A stretch of 64,000 nt of DNA, taken from the NCBI GenBank assembly GCA_036426205.1, contig CM071573.1:44669664-44733663 (forward strand). The letters run 5' to 3'. This stretch comes from Ascaphus truei. Lineage: Eukaryota; Chordata; Amphibia; Anura; Ascaphidae. The notes under the pieces were generated by a model, which was not told the DNA's origin, searched no databases, and saw only the letters and a list, made by a program, of their open reading frames with translations. The stretch's first letter is position 1. Each line of letters begins with the position of its first letter. The translations under genes and the position numbers were made by a program. Of this stretch, positions 23,315 to 35,230 are shown piece by piece.

Positions 23315-23515
23315 CTAAGGCTACGCTTATAGTGACGGCGCTGCGACGGTCAGGCGACGGTCGCTGGAAAATCGAATAGAGATGACTTCCAGCGATCGCG
23401 ACCAAGCCGTCGCTCCGTCGCATCACGCTTACTATAAGCGCACGCGACGGCGGCAATGCATTTGTTTTGCTGCGCCGTCACGTCGCTGTCGCCGGCACTA
23501 TAAACGCAGCCTAAG
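23315..23515. mobile_element. Palindromic MITE, family B, copy 3
   Basis: Begins CTAAGGCTACGCTTATAGTG and ends GCCGGCACTATAAACGCAGC then CTAAG. The interior matches copy 1 closely (TCGCTGGAAAATCGAATAGA and GGCGGCAATGCATTTGTTTT). Flanking CTAAG on both sides is part of the inverted repeat, not a proven target duplication. Confidence 0.88.
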
Positions 23516-23639
23516 AAAGATAACTGACCGATTATGGGGAATTGCAGCTATATGGCCCGTAATATAGTGGGTGCGTGCGCCTGTGCGAACGCTCGTGCAC
23601 GTGACGCACACTTTTTGTGTGTACGGTACGTGCTGCTGT

Positions 23640-23856
23640 GAGTGACAGGCTTGGAAGCTGTTACTGTGTGTGTGTCGCTGGGTAGCTGTCTCTCTGTGTG
23701 TGTTTGTCACTGAGAAGCAGTCACTGTGTGTGTGTGTTTGTCACTGGGAAGCATTCACTGTGTCACTTTGAAGTGTCTGTGTGTTTGTGTGTCACTGGGT
23801 AACTGTGTGTCACTTTGAAGTGTCTGTGTGTTTGTGTGTCACTGGGGAAGCTGAAG

Positions 23857-23941
<85 letters not shown>
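23640..23941. repeat. GT-rich minisatellite passing into a pure (GT)n run
   Basis: Imperfect units with GTGTTTGTCACTGGGAAGC and CACTTTGAAGTGTCTGTGTG occupy about 23650-23855. An uninterrupted (GT)n array of about 85 bp follows to 23941. Long alternating purine-pyrimidine runs can form Z-DNA. Confidence 0.95.
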
Positions 23942-23942
<1 letters not shown>

Positions 23943-24027
23943 GTGTGGTGGTGTGATACTAATTTAAAAACTAATTAAAAAAAGACGTGTGAGATAAATT
24001 ATTTATTAACATTGTGCAACTTTGAGA

Positions 24028-24067
<40 letters not shown>

Positions 24068-24098
24068 TATATAAATATATATATAATATATATATATT
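24028..24098. repeat. (TA)n microsatellite
   Basis: About 70 bp of alternating T and A with few interruptions, directly left of the fold-back element. Confidence 0.95.
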
Positions 24099-24745
24099 AT
24101 AGCCACAGGAGATCATCAGCCACACTGTAATGAGGCAAAGGGCAGTTCTAGTCCCATGAGTAAACACACACTCCAACCAATCCAGGACCAATAAGAGACA
24201 GCAAACTGCACGGGGTTAATCCAAAAAAGCTGTATTCAAACAGACACACATAGTTTACGTGGTGTCTATGTTTGAATACAGAGTTTTTTTTTTGATTAAC
24301 CCCATGCAGTTTGCTGTCTCTTTACTGAGTCCTTGGTTGATTCGATATGCTGTATATAACATATATATATATATACATTATTATATATATTATAATAATA
24401 AACAAAAATAATAATGAAGGGAACACACAAAAGGTTGATTCGTATGCTGTATATCATATATATATAATGTATATGTATATACAGCATACGAATCAACCCA
24501 AGGACCAGTAAAGAGACAGCAAACGCATGGGGTTAATCCAAAATAAAGTCTGTATTCAAAACATGACACACGTAAACTATGTGTGTCTGTTTTGAATACA
24601 ACTACTTATTTATTTGGATTAACCCGTTCAGTTTGCTGTCTCTTTACTGGTCCTTGGATTGGTTCGTATGCTGTGTGTTACTCTATGGGACTAGCATCTG
24701 CCCTTTGCCTCATTACAGTGTGCTGACTGATCTCCTGTGGCATAT
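24099..24745. mobile_element. Nested fold-back element between two AT microsatellites
   Basis: The outer arms are inverted: GCCACAGGAGATCATCAGCC plus TAATGAGGCAAAGGGCAG on the left, CTGCCCTTTGCCTCATTACA plus CTGATCTCCTGTGGC on the right. Inside, a unit containing AGAGACAGCAAACTGCA, GGGGTTAATCCAAA and GTATTCAAA appears four times in alternating orientation, around a TA-rich centre with ACAGCATACGAATCAACC. It looks like two copies of one hairpin element joined head to head. No coding sequence is present. Confidence 0.75.
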
Positions 24746-24770
24746 ATATATATATATATATCTATATATC
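24738..24770. repeat. (TA)n microsatellite
   Basis: An AT run immediately right of the fold-back. Together with 24028-24098 it suggests insertion into, or expansion of, an AT target. Confidence 0.9.
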
Positions 24771-24787
24771 AAATGTAAATATACTGT

Positions 24788-24903
24788 ATGCTCATTTGCA
24801 TGTCTTAGGCAGGTCTGCAACCCCGCCTTTCTCCATTATCACCCAGCACACAGCACTTCCACTGCAGCAAGGGATTCTGGGAAATGACATGCAAATGAGC
24901 ACA
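24788..24903. mobile_element. Short MITE with octamer-bearing termini and ZNF143-like interior
   Basis: The inverted ends are CTCATTTGCATGTC and GACATGCAAATGAG; each includes an ATGCAAAT octamer. Near the right end the minus strand reads TTTCCCAGAATCCCTTGC, close to the ZNF143/THAP11 motif. The element is 110-115 bp and noncoding. Confidence 0.75.
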
Positions 24904-24944
24904 CAGTGCCACTTTTTGCTTCAAAAACCATTTTATACATGGTT

Positions 24945-24975
<31 letters not shown>

Positions 24976-24978
<3 letters not shown>

Positions 24979-25205
24979 GTAACATTATCTATTGTTGCAA
25001 TTTGCAACTCAAACTGCTGGGAACATTGGCAACAAATTATCACAAACAGGAAAGTTGTTGCAAAGATCTTGCACTGCTGGGGAGGTTTGCTAAAACCTGC
25101 TATAGAAATCAGAGGTGGAAAGTAGTATTGCTGCTTAAAGAGTTTAATAAAAAAAGTAAAAAAATGCAGTAAGTGTTATCTAATACTACAGAACCAATGT
25201 ATTAA
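24976..25205 (+). repeat. Dispersed repeat D, copy 1
   Basis: Shares AAGGTAACATTATCTA, GGGAACATTGGCAACAAATT, CAAAGATCTTGCACTGCTGG and TATCTAATACTACAGAA in the same order and orientation with 35622-35861. It is noncoding and of unknown class. It is preceded by an AT run at about 24945-24975. Confidence 0.8.
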
Positions 25206-26695
25206 AAAAAAGCGCACACACAAACTGCTAGAGGATTTTTCATTGAAGTATGAGATAAAAGGAAAATATATAGGCAATCTCTGAATGAAAAATAGTCTTT
25301 TGGACTGTATGGAGATTAAAAAGGTGTATATCCTACAGCTCTGCCGGCCCCGCTGGTATTGCAGGTGTTAATTAGTCAGGGTGAGATTAGATATTTACAA
25401 AGGGCTGTTTCCGTTCTATGTAAAATAAGGAACAAATCTTGAATATAATTCCCTTTGCTTTTTGGGCTGCACCTCAACTCCAGCAAAACAATTCCTGATC
25501 CTGACCTACAACTGACCTTGAAAAGTGCAAGTTAAGCAGAAAGGGGTGAACACAGAGTGAGCACAGTCCTAAATGATGAACACATGCTACGTTCCGCCAA
25601 TTAACTGCTTCAAGTGGCCTTCTGTACTAATTTTGTTTTCATTTTCTCGCATCAGTGAATAAAGCAGAGATTACTTACTACATTTATAAAGATTTTGTAA
25701 AAAAAATATTAGTTGATATAGAGCTTTTGACAATAAATTGCTACTCTTAGCATCAAGGTATCAAGCAATATTTGATCTATTTTTTTCGGGCTGTTAGTTT
25801 ACAATTTGGGGTTGGTTATAAGGAGCAGTAGGAGGAGTTATAGGGAGGGTGCATTTATACGCCTGCACTAGGATGATCGGGGCGGGATGGGATTAATAGA
25901 GAGAAATTATTTGGACAGTGTTATAGGGAACTGTTATATAGAACAATGTAAAGAGTTAGGGGAAGAGTTACAAGGTAATAACGTCTAGATCATGAGAGCC
26001 ATTGAGCCCTCAAAACGGCCACACATTACCCACACAGGCAGATGGGACATTGCAGACGTCATGTGGGTTGGAGCTTCTCGGCAGCTTAACGCTAGCGCGC
26101 TGGTGAATGCTGTCTCGCTCCTCTTCTTACACAGGGAACTAGTGATTAGCGCAGTAGCGGAGCGGGGGGTTGTGCAGTATTTACCAGGGCAGTTATAAGT
26201 AGCGGGGAGAAGGTGCGATCCATGCCAGCAGCATCTCTGCACCGGGGAGAACGGGACCTGCCGGGGCTGTTAAAGGTTGGGGGCCTGCAGGTGAAGCCCC
26301 CGAGTGCCGCATGCGGCCCACATATGGTCTACACGAAATCCTCTAAATGATAATTGTAAAAAGCGTTTTGGAAGGTGCGTTCTAAATAAAATATGTTACT
26401 TCAGGGCTGAGCTGAGAGTAGCAGCGCTTTGTCATTTCTTTTCAATAGTAAAAAGGTTGCTGCAATATTTAACGCCACTTTGGAAACATCCGCATTGCAC
26501 TGCTCTCTCTGCGACCTCAGGTCAGCAATCACACCTTCATACACAGCATTTGGCTTCGTTTAATGGCACTTAAAGCATAAAGTAAACAGGAGATGTGGCC
26601 GGCTTCGTGATTTAGCTGACTGCAGATGAGGAATGATATCGCTGGCCTGATTGCTGTATGTTTATCTAACTAAATGATCAGGAAGCTTGGGAAGG
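25206..26695. other. Noncoding stretch, GC-rich island near 26.0-26.3 kb
   Basis: Mostly AT-rich. At 25990-26310 a more GC-rich segment includes GAGCCATTGAGCCCTCAAAA, a phrase typical of a dispersed repeat. No exon is recognised. Confidence 0.35.
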
Positions 26696-26896
26696 AGAAC
26701 GAGAAGAACCTGGTACCAGTATGGAAGAACCTGCTACCAGTACGGAAGAACCTAGTACCAGTACGGAAGAACCTAGTACCAGTACGGAAGAACCTTGTAC
26801 CAGTACGGAAGAACCTAGTACCATTAACGGAGGAACCTAGTACCATTAACGGAGGAACCTAGTACCATTAACAGAAGAACCTAGTACCAGTTCAAC
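26696..26896. repeat. 21-bp minisatellite, about nine copies
   Basis: The unit is GAAGAACCTAGTACCAGTACG; the last three to four copies carry CATTAACG instead of CAGTACG. The plus-strand open frame across it exists only because the unit length is divisible by three. Confidence 0.95.
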
Positions 26897-27679
26897 TAAC
26901 CTCAAGGGGATGTATGCACAGTCAAATAAAAGTTTCCTTTGATGCATGCAATTTTTATTCTCTACTTGTGGATGTGTGAAATGTAACAAGAATCAGGGTA
27001 TGGTGGACACAGATCAGGGACTTTTAAGCTTTAAGGTACCCCAGACTTGGCAAAGCTTTGGGTAGCAATGATGGGTGGAGGTGCAGAATAAAATAATATC
27101 GCCTGAGACTTCCTTAACGGATCCCACTGAGATTTCACAAATCATCAAATTCACAAATCACAAGGTGACCCCGAAGCACAGAGAAACCTAGTTACTCCCA
27201 GCATCAACTTAATGGGAAAACGTCTGTTCTTTCACTGAAACTTAAACCCCAAAGTGACTTATTTGTAAGCTTTGAGTTCTCAATAGCAGACATTGGCACA
27301 ACTCAAAGCCAAATTCTCAGAGGTGACCTTGAAGCCTTATTGTTCCCAAACACTGAGCTGAAAATCTTTGTTAACATGACTACGAGGTATTCTTAGTACT
27401 GTTTAACAGAACCCCAGGCAAGGACATGGAATAGCTGCAATTTGAACTTAAGCATGTAATAATGACAGATCTATTGCAGCTCAACCTGTTATTCCAAGTT
27501 TGTGGCAAGGTTATTTTACCCAAGCTGATGTATTAAATAAGCACCCTTTCACTGCGGTAGCACAAGGCCAGGGTGGTCTCACGCAGGCTCTGGCAGGGAA
27601 CCGGTTTGCCAATAATACTCATCGTTCACAGAACACCTGAGGTTTAAAATAACTATATATTATTTAATTTCAAAAGTGC
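26897..27679. other. Noncoding stretch, no feature recognised
   Basis: No coding domain, splice pattern or known repeat is seen. Confidence 0.4.
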
Positions 27680-27883
27680 TTTACAGATGGGGTTGCCAGG
27701 TGTCCGGTATTGAACTGGACTGTCCTGTATTTGGATACTCTGTCCAGTAAAAATGAGAGGTACTGTAATACTGGACATGTATGTGTCCATTATTTTCCTC
27801 CCTGGACATAGTGACCTGACACACCTTTCACTATTGAGTCCAGTATTTTTGGAGAAGCCACCTGGCAACCCTATTTACAGATG
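27680..27883. mobile_element. hAT-like MITE with direct-repeat flanks
   Basis: The element (about 27690-27873) has ends GGGTTGCCAGGTGTCCGGT and GCCACCTGGCAACCCT, clear inverted repeats of the GGTTGCCAGG type. The exact direct repeat TTTACAGATG flanks it at 27680-27689 and 27874-27883. hAT elements make 8-bp duplications, so the extra two matching bases may be chance. There is no transposase. Confidence 0.8.
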
Positions 27884-28376
27884 TGCATTAAAACTTAAAA
27901 CAGACGTACGAGCTGCTCTGAATAGTTGTGCACATGATGGGTCAGAAAGCAAAATTGAAAGTGGTTGTGGCCATTTTTATTAATTCCCCCAAATTTGTAT
28001 TTATTAAGAGTGCTTTATTTTTTGTAACAGTGCTACCTAGGTACACAGCATTTTTAGTGATGCCAGTTGGCTCCTGATCACCAAGAGAAGATTTCAATTC
28101 CACTCCCAACTGAGAAATCGGGATTTCTGTTGAAACCGTCCAAACTGGGAAATTCTTCCCTTAAAGTAGCAGTCGGCATGAATTGTCATTTTTTTGCATC
28201 TAATTTCTTGCCCTTTGAAAAGCAGTTTACATTTTTTTCACTAGCTTGACCTTGGAGCCTGCGAGGGAGCTCCCCTTCCCCCCCCCAACCCACATATAAA
28301 TAAACACACAACCAAGGTCTGGAGGTACCCACAAATAATCCCTGGTAAGTGCCAACTCTGCCAGCGTGCTCTCTCC
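27884..28376. other. Noncoding stretch, no feature recognised
   Basis: No gene or repeat recognised apart from a C-run near 28277. Confidence 0.4.
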
Positions 28377-28572
28377 CTGGATAAAGGCAGATGGCGCCTG
28401 ATGGCCTGGCCATTAAACGAGACTCGGCCCAGGGAATCACGCACAAATGAGCCCTGCCCACTCGCTGCCCCCCCCCCAAGCCGAGAAGCCCGTTGGCCCA
28501 GCTGTTAAGCGATACTGGTTCCAGGGAATCACACACAAATGAGCCTGCCCACTCACTACCCCCAGCCACCAC
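28377..28572. repeat. Imperfect tandem duplication, about 95 bp period
   Basis: CCAGGGAATCACGCACAAAT with GAGCCCTGCCCACTC, and CCAGGGAATCACACACAAAT with GAGCCTGCCCACTC, mark two diverged copies in direct orientation. Confidence 0.75.
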
Positions 28573-29179
28573 AAGGCTTTAGGGGTTATCTGCACCATAG
28601 AGCCCCCGCTGGCAAGGTTAACGCACACCTACACCTCCCCTCCCCAACTTCCACCACCCACGGGGCTATTTAATCTCCTTAAATTAGCCCCATACCACCA
28701 GACCCTTTCAAGCCCCTCCTGAAGTGTCATATTAAACACGTCTAACCCTATTTTGGATGAGTGTTTGGGCGAAATAATCCACTATTTGCTGAACTGAACT
28801 CTGGGTGACTTATCACCCAGCCTCATACTTGTAACATACATTTCGCTGCACCCCCTTTCCAAGCCTTCCCGTGGCAATATCTGGACAATATCTGACCATA
28901 CCACTTGAATCATCCCCCAATGCACTTAAATCTGAGATAGGTCATTCCTTATTGACCAAACCTACTAGACACCCTACTAGATGATGCCGTGAGGTGGCTG
29001 AAGAAGACCCTGCCTCGCCACTCCAGAAACCAGCTGGAACCTGCGAAACCCGTCCCTACAGCCATTTAAATTAAGAGTACCAATGTTCAAAGCCATTGGT
29101 AGTCAGGAATTTATCTTGTGCTTCCTACAGGCGCTCAGGGTGCTGAATCCTGAGTAGCCATGTGGGCTCACAACAAATG

Positions 29180-32100
29180 CTAAAACTTCCGGGCATGAAC
29201 ATGGTCAAGGGTCCCAGAGTGTTTGGCCCTCATATATTCCATGAGAGAGTTGAGAATGAGTGAGGCATCCTTCCACTGTTCGAGGGCCAACTGCACCTTC
29301 ATGTTTCTCTGCCCGTAGCGGCTACTTTCCAGGAACTCAGCTAGTTCCTGGGCAGGAATAACGTGGGTCAAGGAGTCCACCGACTCCGCGGTGACAGAGG
29401 ACTCCTCACTGAGCCCCCACTCCCCAGGCTTCTCTTGGCTGATCTCAAAACTCCTGCCCATCCCTGCAGGACTTAATTTCCTCAGCCTTAGAATGCCACC
29501 CCCCCCCTGGTGTTTTTACGGGGGGGGAGGGGCCATCATACCCTCTACTTTTGACTCTGGGGTAGAATGTTCAGGGCAGCTGGTGGTGGTTGGGTGGAGG
29601 TAGCGGCCCCCTGAGTGACCTTGGGGGCCACAGAGGCATGCAGTGCCTTCATCGCTTCCTTCACCGTCACCTGGGCAGATGAGATATCGCAGAGACCTGC
29701 AATAATCATGGGAGGGTTCTCCTTGGCAAGCACCCAGCTCAGCGGCGCCTCCTGCAAAGAGCCCAACAGAGACTCTCCACAGAACACAGAAAGGGCCCAC
29801 CTCAGACGCCACCCAGATGTAATTTGGAGCACTCGCTACAACACCCCCCCCCATATCTGCCTCCCCCGCTCCATCCCCCACACCACCAACCACCCCCTTA
29901 ATCCCACTCCCAGAGTCATCCATGTGGGTCAGCCCAATTTCATCCCCCTCCTCCTGTGACACGAGCTGGGACATTGCCCCAGGTTTGCCAACTGAAGGTG
30001 GCACAGCCGGAGGGGGATCCTGGCCGATCCCAGAGTCCCCGAAGACAGCTGCATCCGGTGTGGTAGATCCACCAAAAACACAAGTCCCCGGGGACTACCT
30101 TCCAATTGAGAGGGGTATTGGAAGGTGTGACGGTAGCTTTGAGACAGGCTATAATAATACACACCAAATATATAACTGGGTTGAACCGGACGAGACTTAG
30201 ATATGATAAAATATAATTTATTACTTGAAAAAGGTGAACACACGAGATATACAAATAACAGACAAAATATGGACACTTACTTAAAGGTTAGGACATGAAA
30301 GCCATCAGGATACAGGATGGGCCATTTCTTCCATAATTCAGTTGACATCACAGCATTACATGCAGATCATGAAGACACATGAAGGACAATTGAGTAAGGG
30401 GTGACTCTGACTTATATACCATTTCAACCCTTCTCTTACACTCAAGGCGCTGAGGTGTCTAGCAAAAATCTCTTTGAAGGAGATTTTGGCTTCCCTGTAA
30501 GTGTGAAGACCGACACTTAAAAAACACTCAGTTCCTTGGTTCCTGCCCCCAGTATAAACAATTAGGGCAATTACCTTTTGATCACTGGGCTATGTTAATT
30601 CTTGCAGGATGCTCTCCCTGCCCTATTAGCATAGCAGATAGGGGTCTGCATTGTCAGAGCAGACCCAAAACCCCATATACATTTTAATACCTACACATAT
30701 TAAAATACCTGGTTCTGGAAGGTTCAGCGGGTCCAAACTTTCCAGACCTTAATGTCGGAAGTGGTACACTATAGGGTCCAAATTTCAGCCCACTATGACC
30801 TTCGGAACCGGAGTTATACAAATATCACATAAACCGTTTCATATTTTATTATAAAAATCTCAGCTAAAAAGAAATCTCAGCGTTTCACTAAATCCCCATT
30901 GAAAACAACGGGCTCCGCCGCCATGGGTTTCAATGGAGCAACTCCGCCGTTATAGTCAATGGAGTTTCCCGTCATGTACTTTCAATGGAGGAACCGCCGC
31001 CATTGAAGTCTATGAGAAAATCTACAAATCTTTACCTTCGTCCACACTCCGTCTGGTTGGTCTGAGGGGGCTGGGAATGGGCATGCATTAAAGCCGGAAC
31101 CTTGTCTATATGCCACCCAAATCCCATCCCTCTGGTCATTCCAGAACCGGAGATATGGACTTACACAATTCAACATTTTACACTTAGTCGTTTTTTTGCC
31201 ATGCGGCTTTTCCCCATTGGAATCAATGGACGGCACCGCCATTGACAATGCATGGCGCCCGCCGCCATTGGATTCAATGGTGCGACCCTCCTTCTCCGCT
31301 CGACCCCTTACGGGGGTCCCTCATTCCCGGACCCGGTGGGGGTCGTGTGTGGGGGTTCCTAGGGGTTAGGGACAAAAAGAACTTTATTCCCAGGGGCCCT
31401 AGAACCCAAGACTCCCACGCCAATTGTCGTTGAACTTGACCGTAGTGATTAAACTCTTTTAAAAGACATTGTATCCGCTTTTGCGGTCTGCGGTTTGGAT
31501 GGCTGCCAACCTGTTCCTCGAGGCCGGCGTTGAGGAATCTCCATTGAAGTCAATGAGCCCATTGACTTACAATGGGAAACCGCTGCTCCTCCTCTCGGAC
31601 GCCACCTGCTGGTCGTCGCTGGAAAACAGGTCAAAAACCGCTACTTTTGCCATTAGAAAGCATGGAGGCTCAATGGCGACCTATGGACGGCTGCAAAATG
31701 GAGCCTGAAAAGGCGAGAAAATTACACAAAGGGCTATAATCACTATTTTAACATTAACCCCTTCCCTCCCGCATCAACCCTAGTGTATGTGTGAGTGCAT
31801 ACTCCAGGATAACACAATACATTTACACAGGGGAATAAACATTTGGATATTGAAGCAAGGCAAAACACATTACTGGACCTCAGTCCAGTTAACCCCTTGC
31901 CTCCCTGATGAGAGTAGAGGGTGGCCAAATGGGGTGTAACCCCTTTAATCCCGTGCCAAATCCTCTCTATCATGACAGAAGGCACCCCAACGTCTATGTC
32001 CAGGGCCTCATACTGTATAGCACTCTGGCCTCCCACCCCTGAAACTTGGGGTGCCTCTACTTCCCCTCTCATTTCCAGCATATCCCATGACCCTATGGCC

Positions 32101-32230
32101 TCACCCCCTTGGGGATCTGGATTGGACCACCCCACCCTGTGCAGAATGGATGCCCTACTATTCCTCCTCCCCTTAGGCATGATATTAAAAGCCTCTATGT
32201 CAGGGTAGGAGGTAGTGCCTAGGGAGAGAG
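29180..32230 (-). mobile_element. Possible decayed LTR-type retroelement, minus strand
   Basis: Several minus-strand open segments have protein-like composition: 29180-29461 (with an AQELAEFLESS stretch), 29545-29832 (with SWVLAKENPPMIIAGLCDI) and 31743-32180. They resemble gag-like leftovers in texture, but I cannot match a family. Between them lies AT-rich DNA and a region (30.88-31.70 kb) with repeated CCGCCATTGAAGTC or CCATTGGATTCAATGG motifs. I found no paired LTRs, reverse transcriptase, protease or convincing primer-binding site. It could instead be several unrelated repeats. Frames are broken and it is not a functional element. Confidence 0.35.
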
Positions 32231-32869
32231 GTGCAGAGAGAAGCTGTCCCTTTAAGAGCTAATTAACTACCTCTCTGCTAAGGGAGGGAAAAAAGGCAGC
32301 TTTTAAATCGCTGCAGTTTTTTTTAATTTCCTCCCTTATCTCCCTAGCAAGGAGCTGTACCTCAGTATTCCTTTCTTTAAAAAAACACAGAGCTCCCAAT
32401 CCAAATGCAAAACAAATTAACTTAAAAAGTGAATAAGAAAACCAAACAACCAGTGGTGGGGGAGGGGAGAGGGGTTGAAGCTCAGTTACCAGCCCAGCCA
32501 AAGTATAGCTGTGCTGGGTTGAATCACTGCAGCCTCTGGGTGAAAACGAAAAACGTTTTTTAAACACCAAAATAAACCCCAAACTCCCTACAAAACACAG
32601 TGTATTCCCCTACAGCTCCCACACCAACATTTATCAACTGAAATAAACTTAAAACACAATAAAATCAATTTCAAACCAAATGTTTGGGAGCTCTGGTCTC
32701 GTACTTCCTGGGGGGAGGTGGGAAGAGAGGGGAGAATAGCCCCTGTGGTCAGGTGCCCATCGCCGAGGAGCTCCAAGCTGCTTTTTTTTGCATATGGCTG
32801 GGATCAGTATCAACACAAATATAGGACGAGCAACGCAACTAAAATGTAATATAGTTACATTACATAGTA
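32231..32869. other. Noncoding stretch, no feature recognised
   Basis: No exon recognised; short frames on both strands lack domains. Confidence 0.4.
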
Positions 32870-32995
32870 TAGCCTCTGATTGAGCCACCTGTGCTGAAGC
32901 AGGGACTGATTGAGTCACCTGTACTGAAGCTGTGATTTTCCTGAAAATCTGACCTGTTGGGGAGAGAGCTTGAGGACTGGAGTTGAGCAATACAA
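32870..32995. mobile_element. MITE family F, partial copy 3
   Basis: GATTGAGCCACCTGTGCTGA is followed by a second GATTGAGTCACCTGTACTGA, then GAAAATCTGACCTGTTGGG and GAGGACTGGAGTTGAGCAA. The right half of the family is present and the left arm is missing or replaced. Confidence 0.7.
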
Positions 32996-33780
32996 TTCTA
33001 AGTATCTCCTGGCAGCAAATAAGAACTAGGCAGGAACTGTAGCAGTGCCCTTCCAATAAAAAGTCCATGTAAAACAAGAGTAAAATAGTTTTACCTTCTC
33101 AATCTCAGAGCTTGATCTTCCAGCCTCCCCCCTACCACAAATAAAAAGGATCCCAATTGAAAATGTTTTATTTATGATGAAATGAAAAGTAAAGAGATCA
33201 CTAATGATCCCAGGAGGAGCTTTATAACAACTAAATATAGTTCCTAAGTGTCAAACAATGCATATGTAATGCCTTCCCAATGGACTCATTCCCTGGTGTC
33301 TGACATATTTTAATTATATGGCTAATTATGTAGGTTTGATGCTAAACAGATGTTTACCTGCCTGCAAGCACCAAGCTAGTGAGTCCCTGGGGGTTCCGGC
33401 ATCGTCAGTAAAGGAATGATGTCAGTAAGAGACTGATTGTACTGCTGAGATTTGCTCTATAGCTGATTGAGATGTCTGCTAGGCATCAGGCCAACTCTAA
33501 AGCTCCAATACCTCCAGTATTCAAGGGGTTATTATGTGAGCGAGAGAGAGAAAAGAGAGAGAATACAACAGATATCTTTAAAAAAAGGTTGCACATCTTT
33601 TTAGTACAAGTACAGTATTTTTACATGTTTCCAACTGTACTTCCACTATCCTGTCCCCCTGCTATGACGAGATTTAGGTCCAGTTCTGTCTTTAATCCTT
33701 TCCATTACGGTCCTCAATAGTTCTACATTTCTATGGAAATGGCAGACTTGGAGAAGCGCAGAACACAATGTCATGATGTC
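32996..33780. other. Noncoding stretch, no feature recognised
   Basis: A short purine-rich AGAGAGA run lies near 33542-33560. Nothing else is recognised. Confidence 0.4.
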
Positions 33781-33982
33781 ATGGACGTGGTGTGATGTGG
33801 CGTGAGGTGGTGTGATGTGGTGTGAGGTGGCGTGAGGTGGCGTGAGGTGGTGTGATGTGGCGTGAGGTGGCGTGATGTGGCGTGAGGTGGCGTGATGTGA
33901 TGTGGCGTGAGGTGGCGTGATGTGGCGTGAGGTGGTGTGATGTGGTGTGAGGTGGTGTGATGTGGTGTGAGGTGGTGTGGCA
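33781..33982. repeat. 10-bp minisatellite (GTGGYGTGAK)
   Basis: About twenty units alternating GTGGCGTGAG, GTGGTGTGAT and related forms. The minus strand is a C/A/T-rich array that yields long open frames purely from the repeat. Confidence 0.97.
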
Positions 33983-34307
33983 ACACTGCAAGTGCATCAG
34001 TTGCAAAGTACAGTTGCATCTTTTACTGTTTGCCTGCTCCTCTATTCTCACTAGCACCAGATCCAAAATATACTCAGCCATGTATTGCCAGCGATGAAGG
34101 AGTTAAGTTCCCTTCAATATTGTAGGAGGCCTGGACTTGTTTAGTATAGATGTATGTGTGCATTCCTCGGTCACTGGTGTTATACAGAGCCAGGCCAGGC
34201 TTTGTTCAGATCTTCTGCAATTGTACCAAAATTGTAAAAAGAATCTAAACCAGGAATGAATCTGTATCACATAGGTGCCTGGGTCAGTTGGAAGATGTGG
34301 TGCTGTA

Positions 34308-34430
34308 TATAGGTCTTTGATAAAGCGCACCATGCGAGAAACGCGTTAGAGGTTTCTCTTTTTAATTAGTTATGTCCCAATAAATAATTTGTTATTTTTT
34401 CTATTAGCCTCCAGTTCTCGTTTTTTCATA
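34308..34430 (+). mobile_element. Penelope-like terminal fragment with degenerate hammerhead-like core
   Basis: CTTTGATAAAGCGC, a short loop, then GCGAGAAACGCGTTAG (GAAA at 34338-34341) reproduces the same layout as the better core at 60801-60837, but CUGANGA is decayed to TTGATAA. It is followed by AT-rich sequence. It is likely a truncated relative of the other hammerhead-like elements. Confidence 0.5.
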
Positions 34431-35230
34431 GTTGTGCTCCAAGTTTTTTCTTTCCTGCTTACTACTTCCAGTCAGCCAGTGCTGGGACGGAGATGTATTT
34501 GCGTGGAATTCTTTTATTTTGGTAAATTCTGTATCAGCCTCTTTTTAAATTTGTAACTTTTAGTATATATGTGTTTGTAATGTTTCCTTTGGATCTGATC
34601 TTTAGTTATGCCTATAACGTCCTCTCCAGGTTTCTGCATTTAATCCTCACATCTCCGCTATCCTCCAGGAAAGTCACTAAGATCCTGCCCACTAATTACA
34701 GATCACAAAGTCTGCGCCCTTTGTGCGGCGTGCAAGGTCAACACGAATAACATGATAAAGCCATACAGAAGCCAAGAAATGCTCCTTTACTGGTTGTAAA
34801 ACCAGGTACATCGGCTCATTAACCACCATAAAATACAGCAACACTTCCCTACGTTGGGAAATTCCACAGCCGTGGGCACAGAGGCGGAGTTAGGTGTTTA
34901 TTCCAACATCTTAACCAGCTGTAAATGGCAACGGTGTGATCCCATCACCTCCCCCTACAGGCTGTCCAGGTAACAGAACAATTTGCAGAGGTTAGGTTAG
35001 AATGTATCAACACATCTATTGTTTTGTGATACCTTTATAAAGCAGCAATACTACGTCCCCCTTTTTATATGTAAAGCATGTGGCAATGTATAATTCTACT
35101 TTCTTACCTAAGCTGGCAAGCGTTTGTGCTCCTGTTATAAATCTGTAAATATCCTGATTGTGTGCCTAACATGATGGCCGCCTTTCTGTTTCAATCCTTC
35201 AGTGTAACTCAGCAGCTGCAATGTATCCTG
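34431..35230. other. Noncoding stretch, no feature recognised
   Basis: No exon or known repeat recognised. Confidence 0.4.

Noticed and set aside
26674..26862. Plus-strand frame with repeated VRKNLVP
   Set aside because: The 21-bp tandem unit explains it fully.
33771..34081. Minus-strand frames rich in His and Thr
   Set aside because: They translate the 10-bp repeat only.
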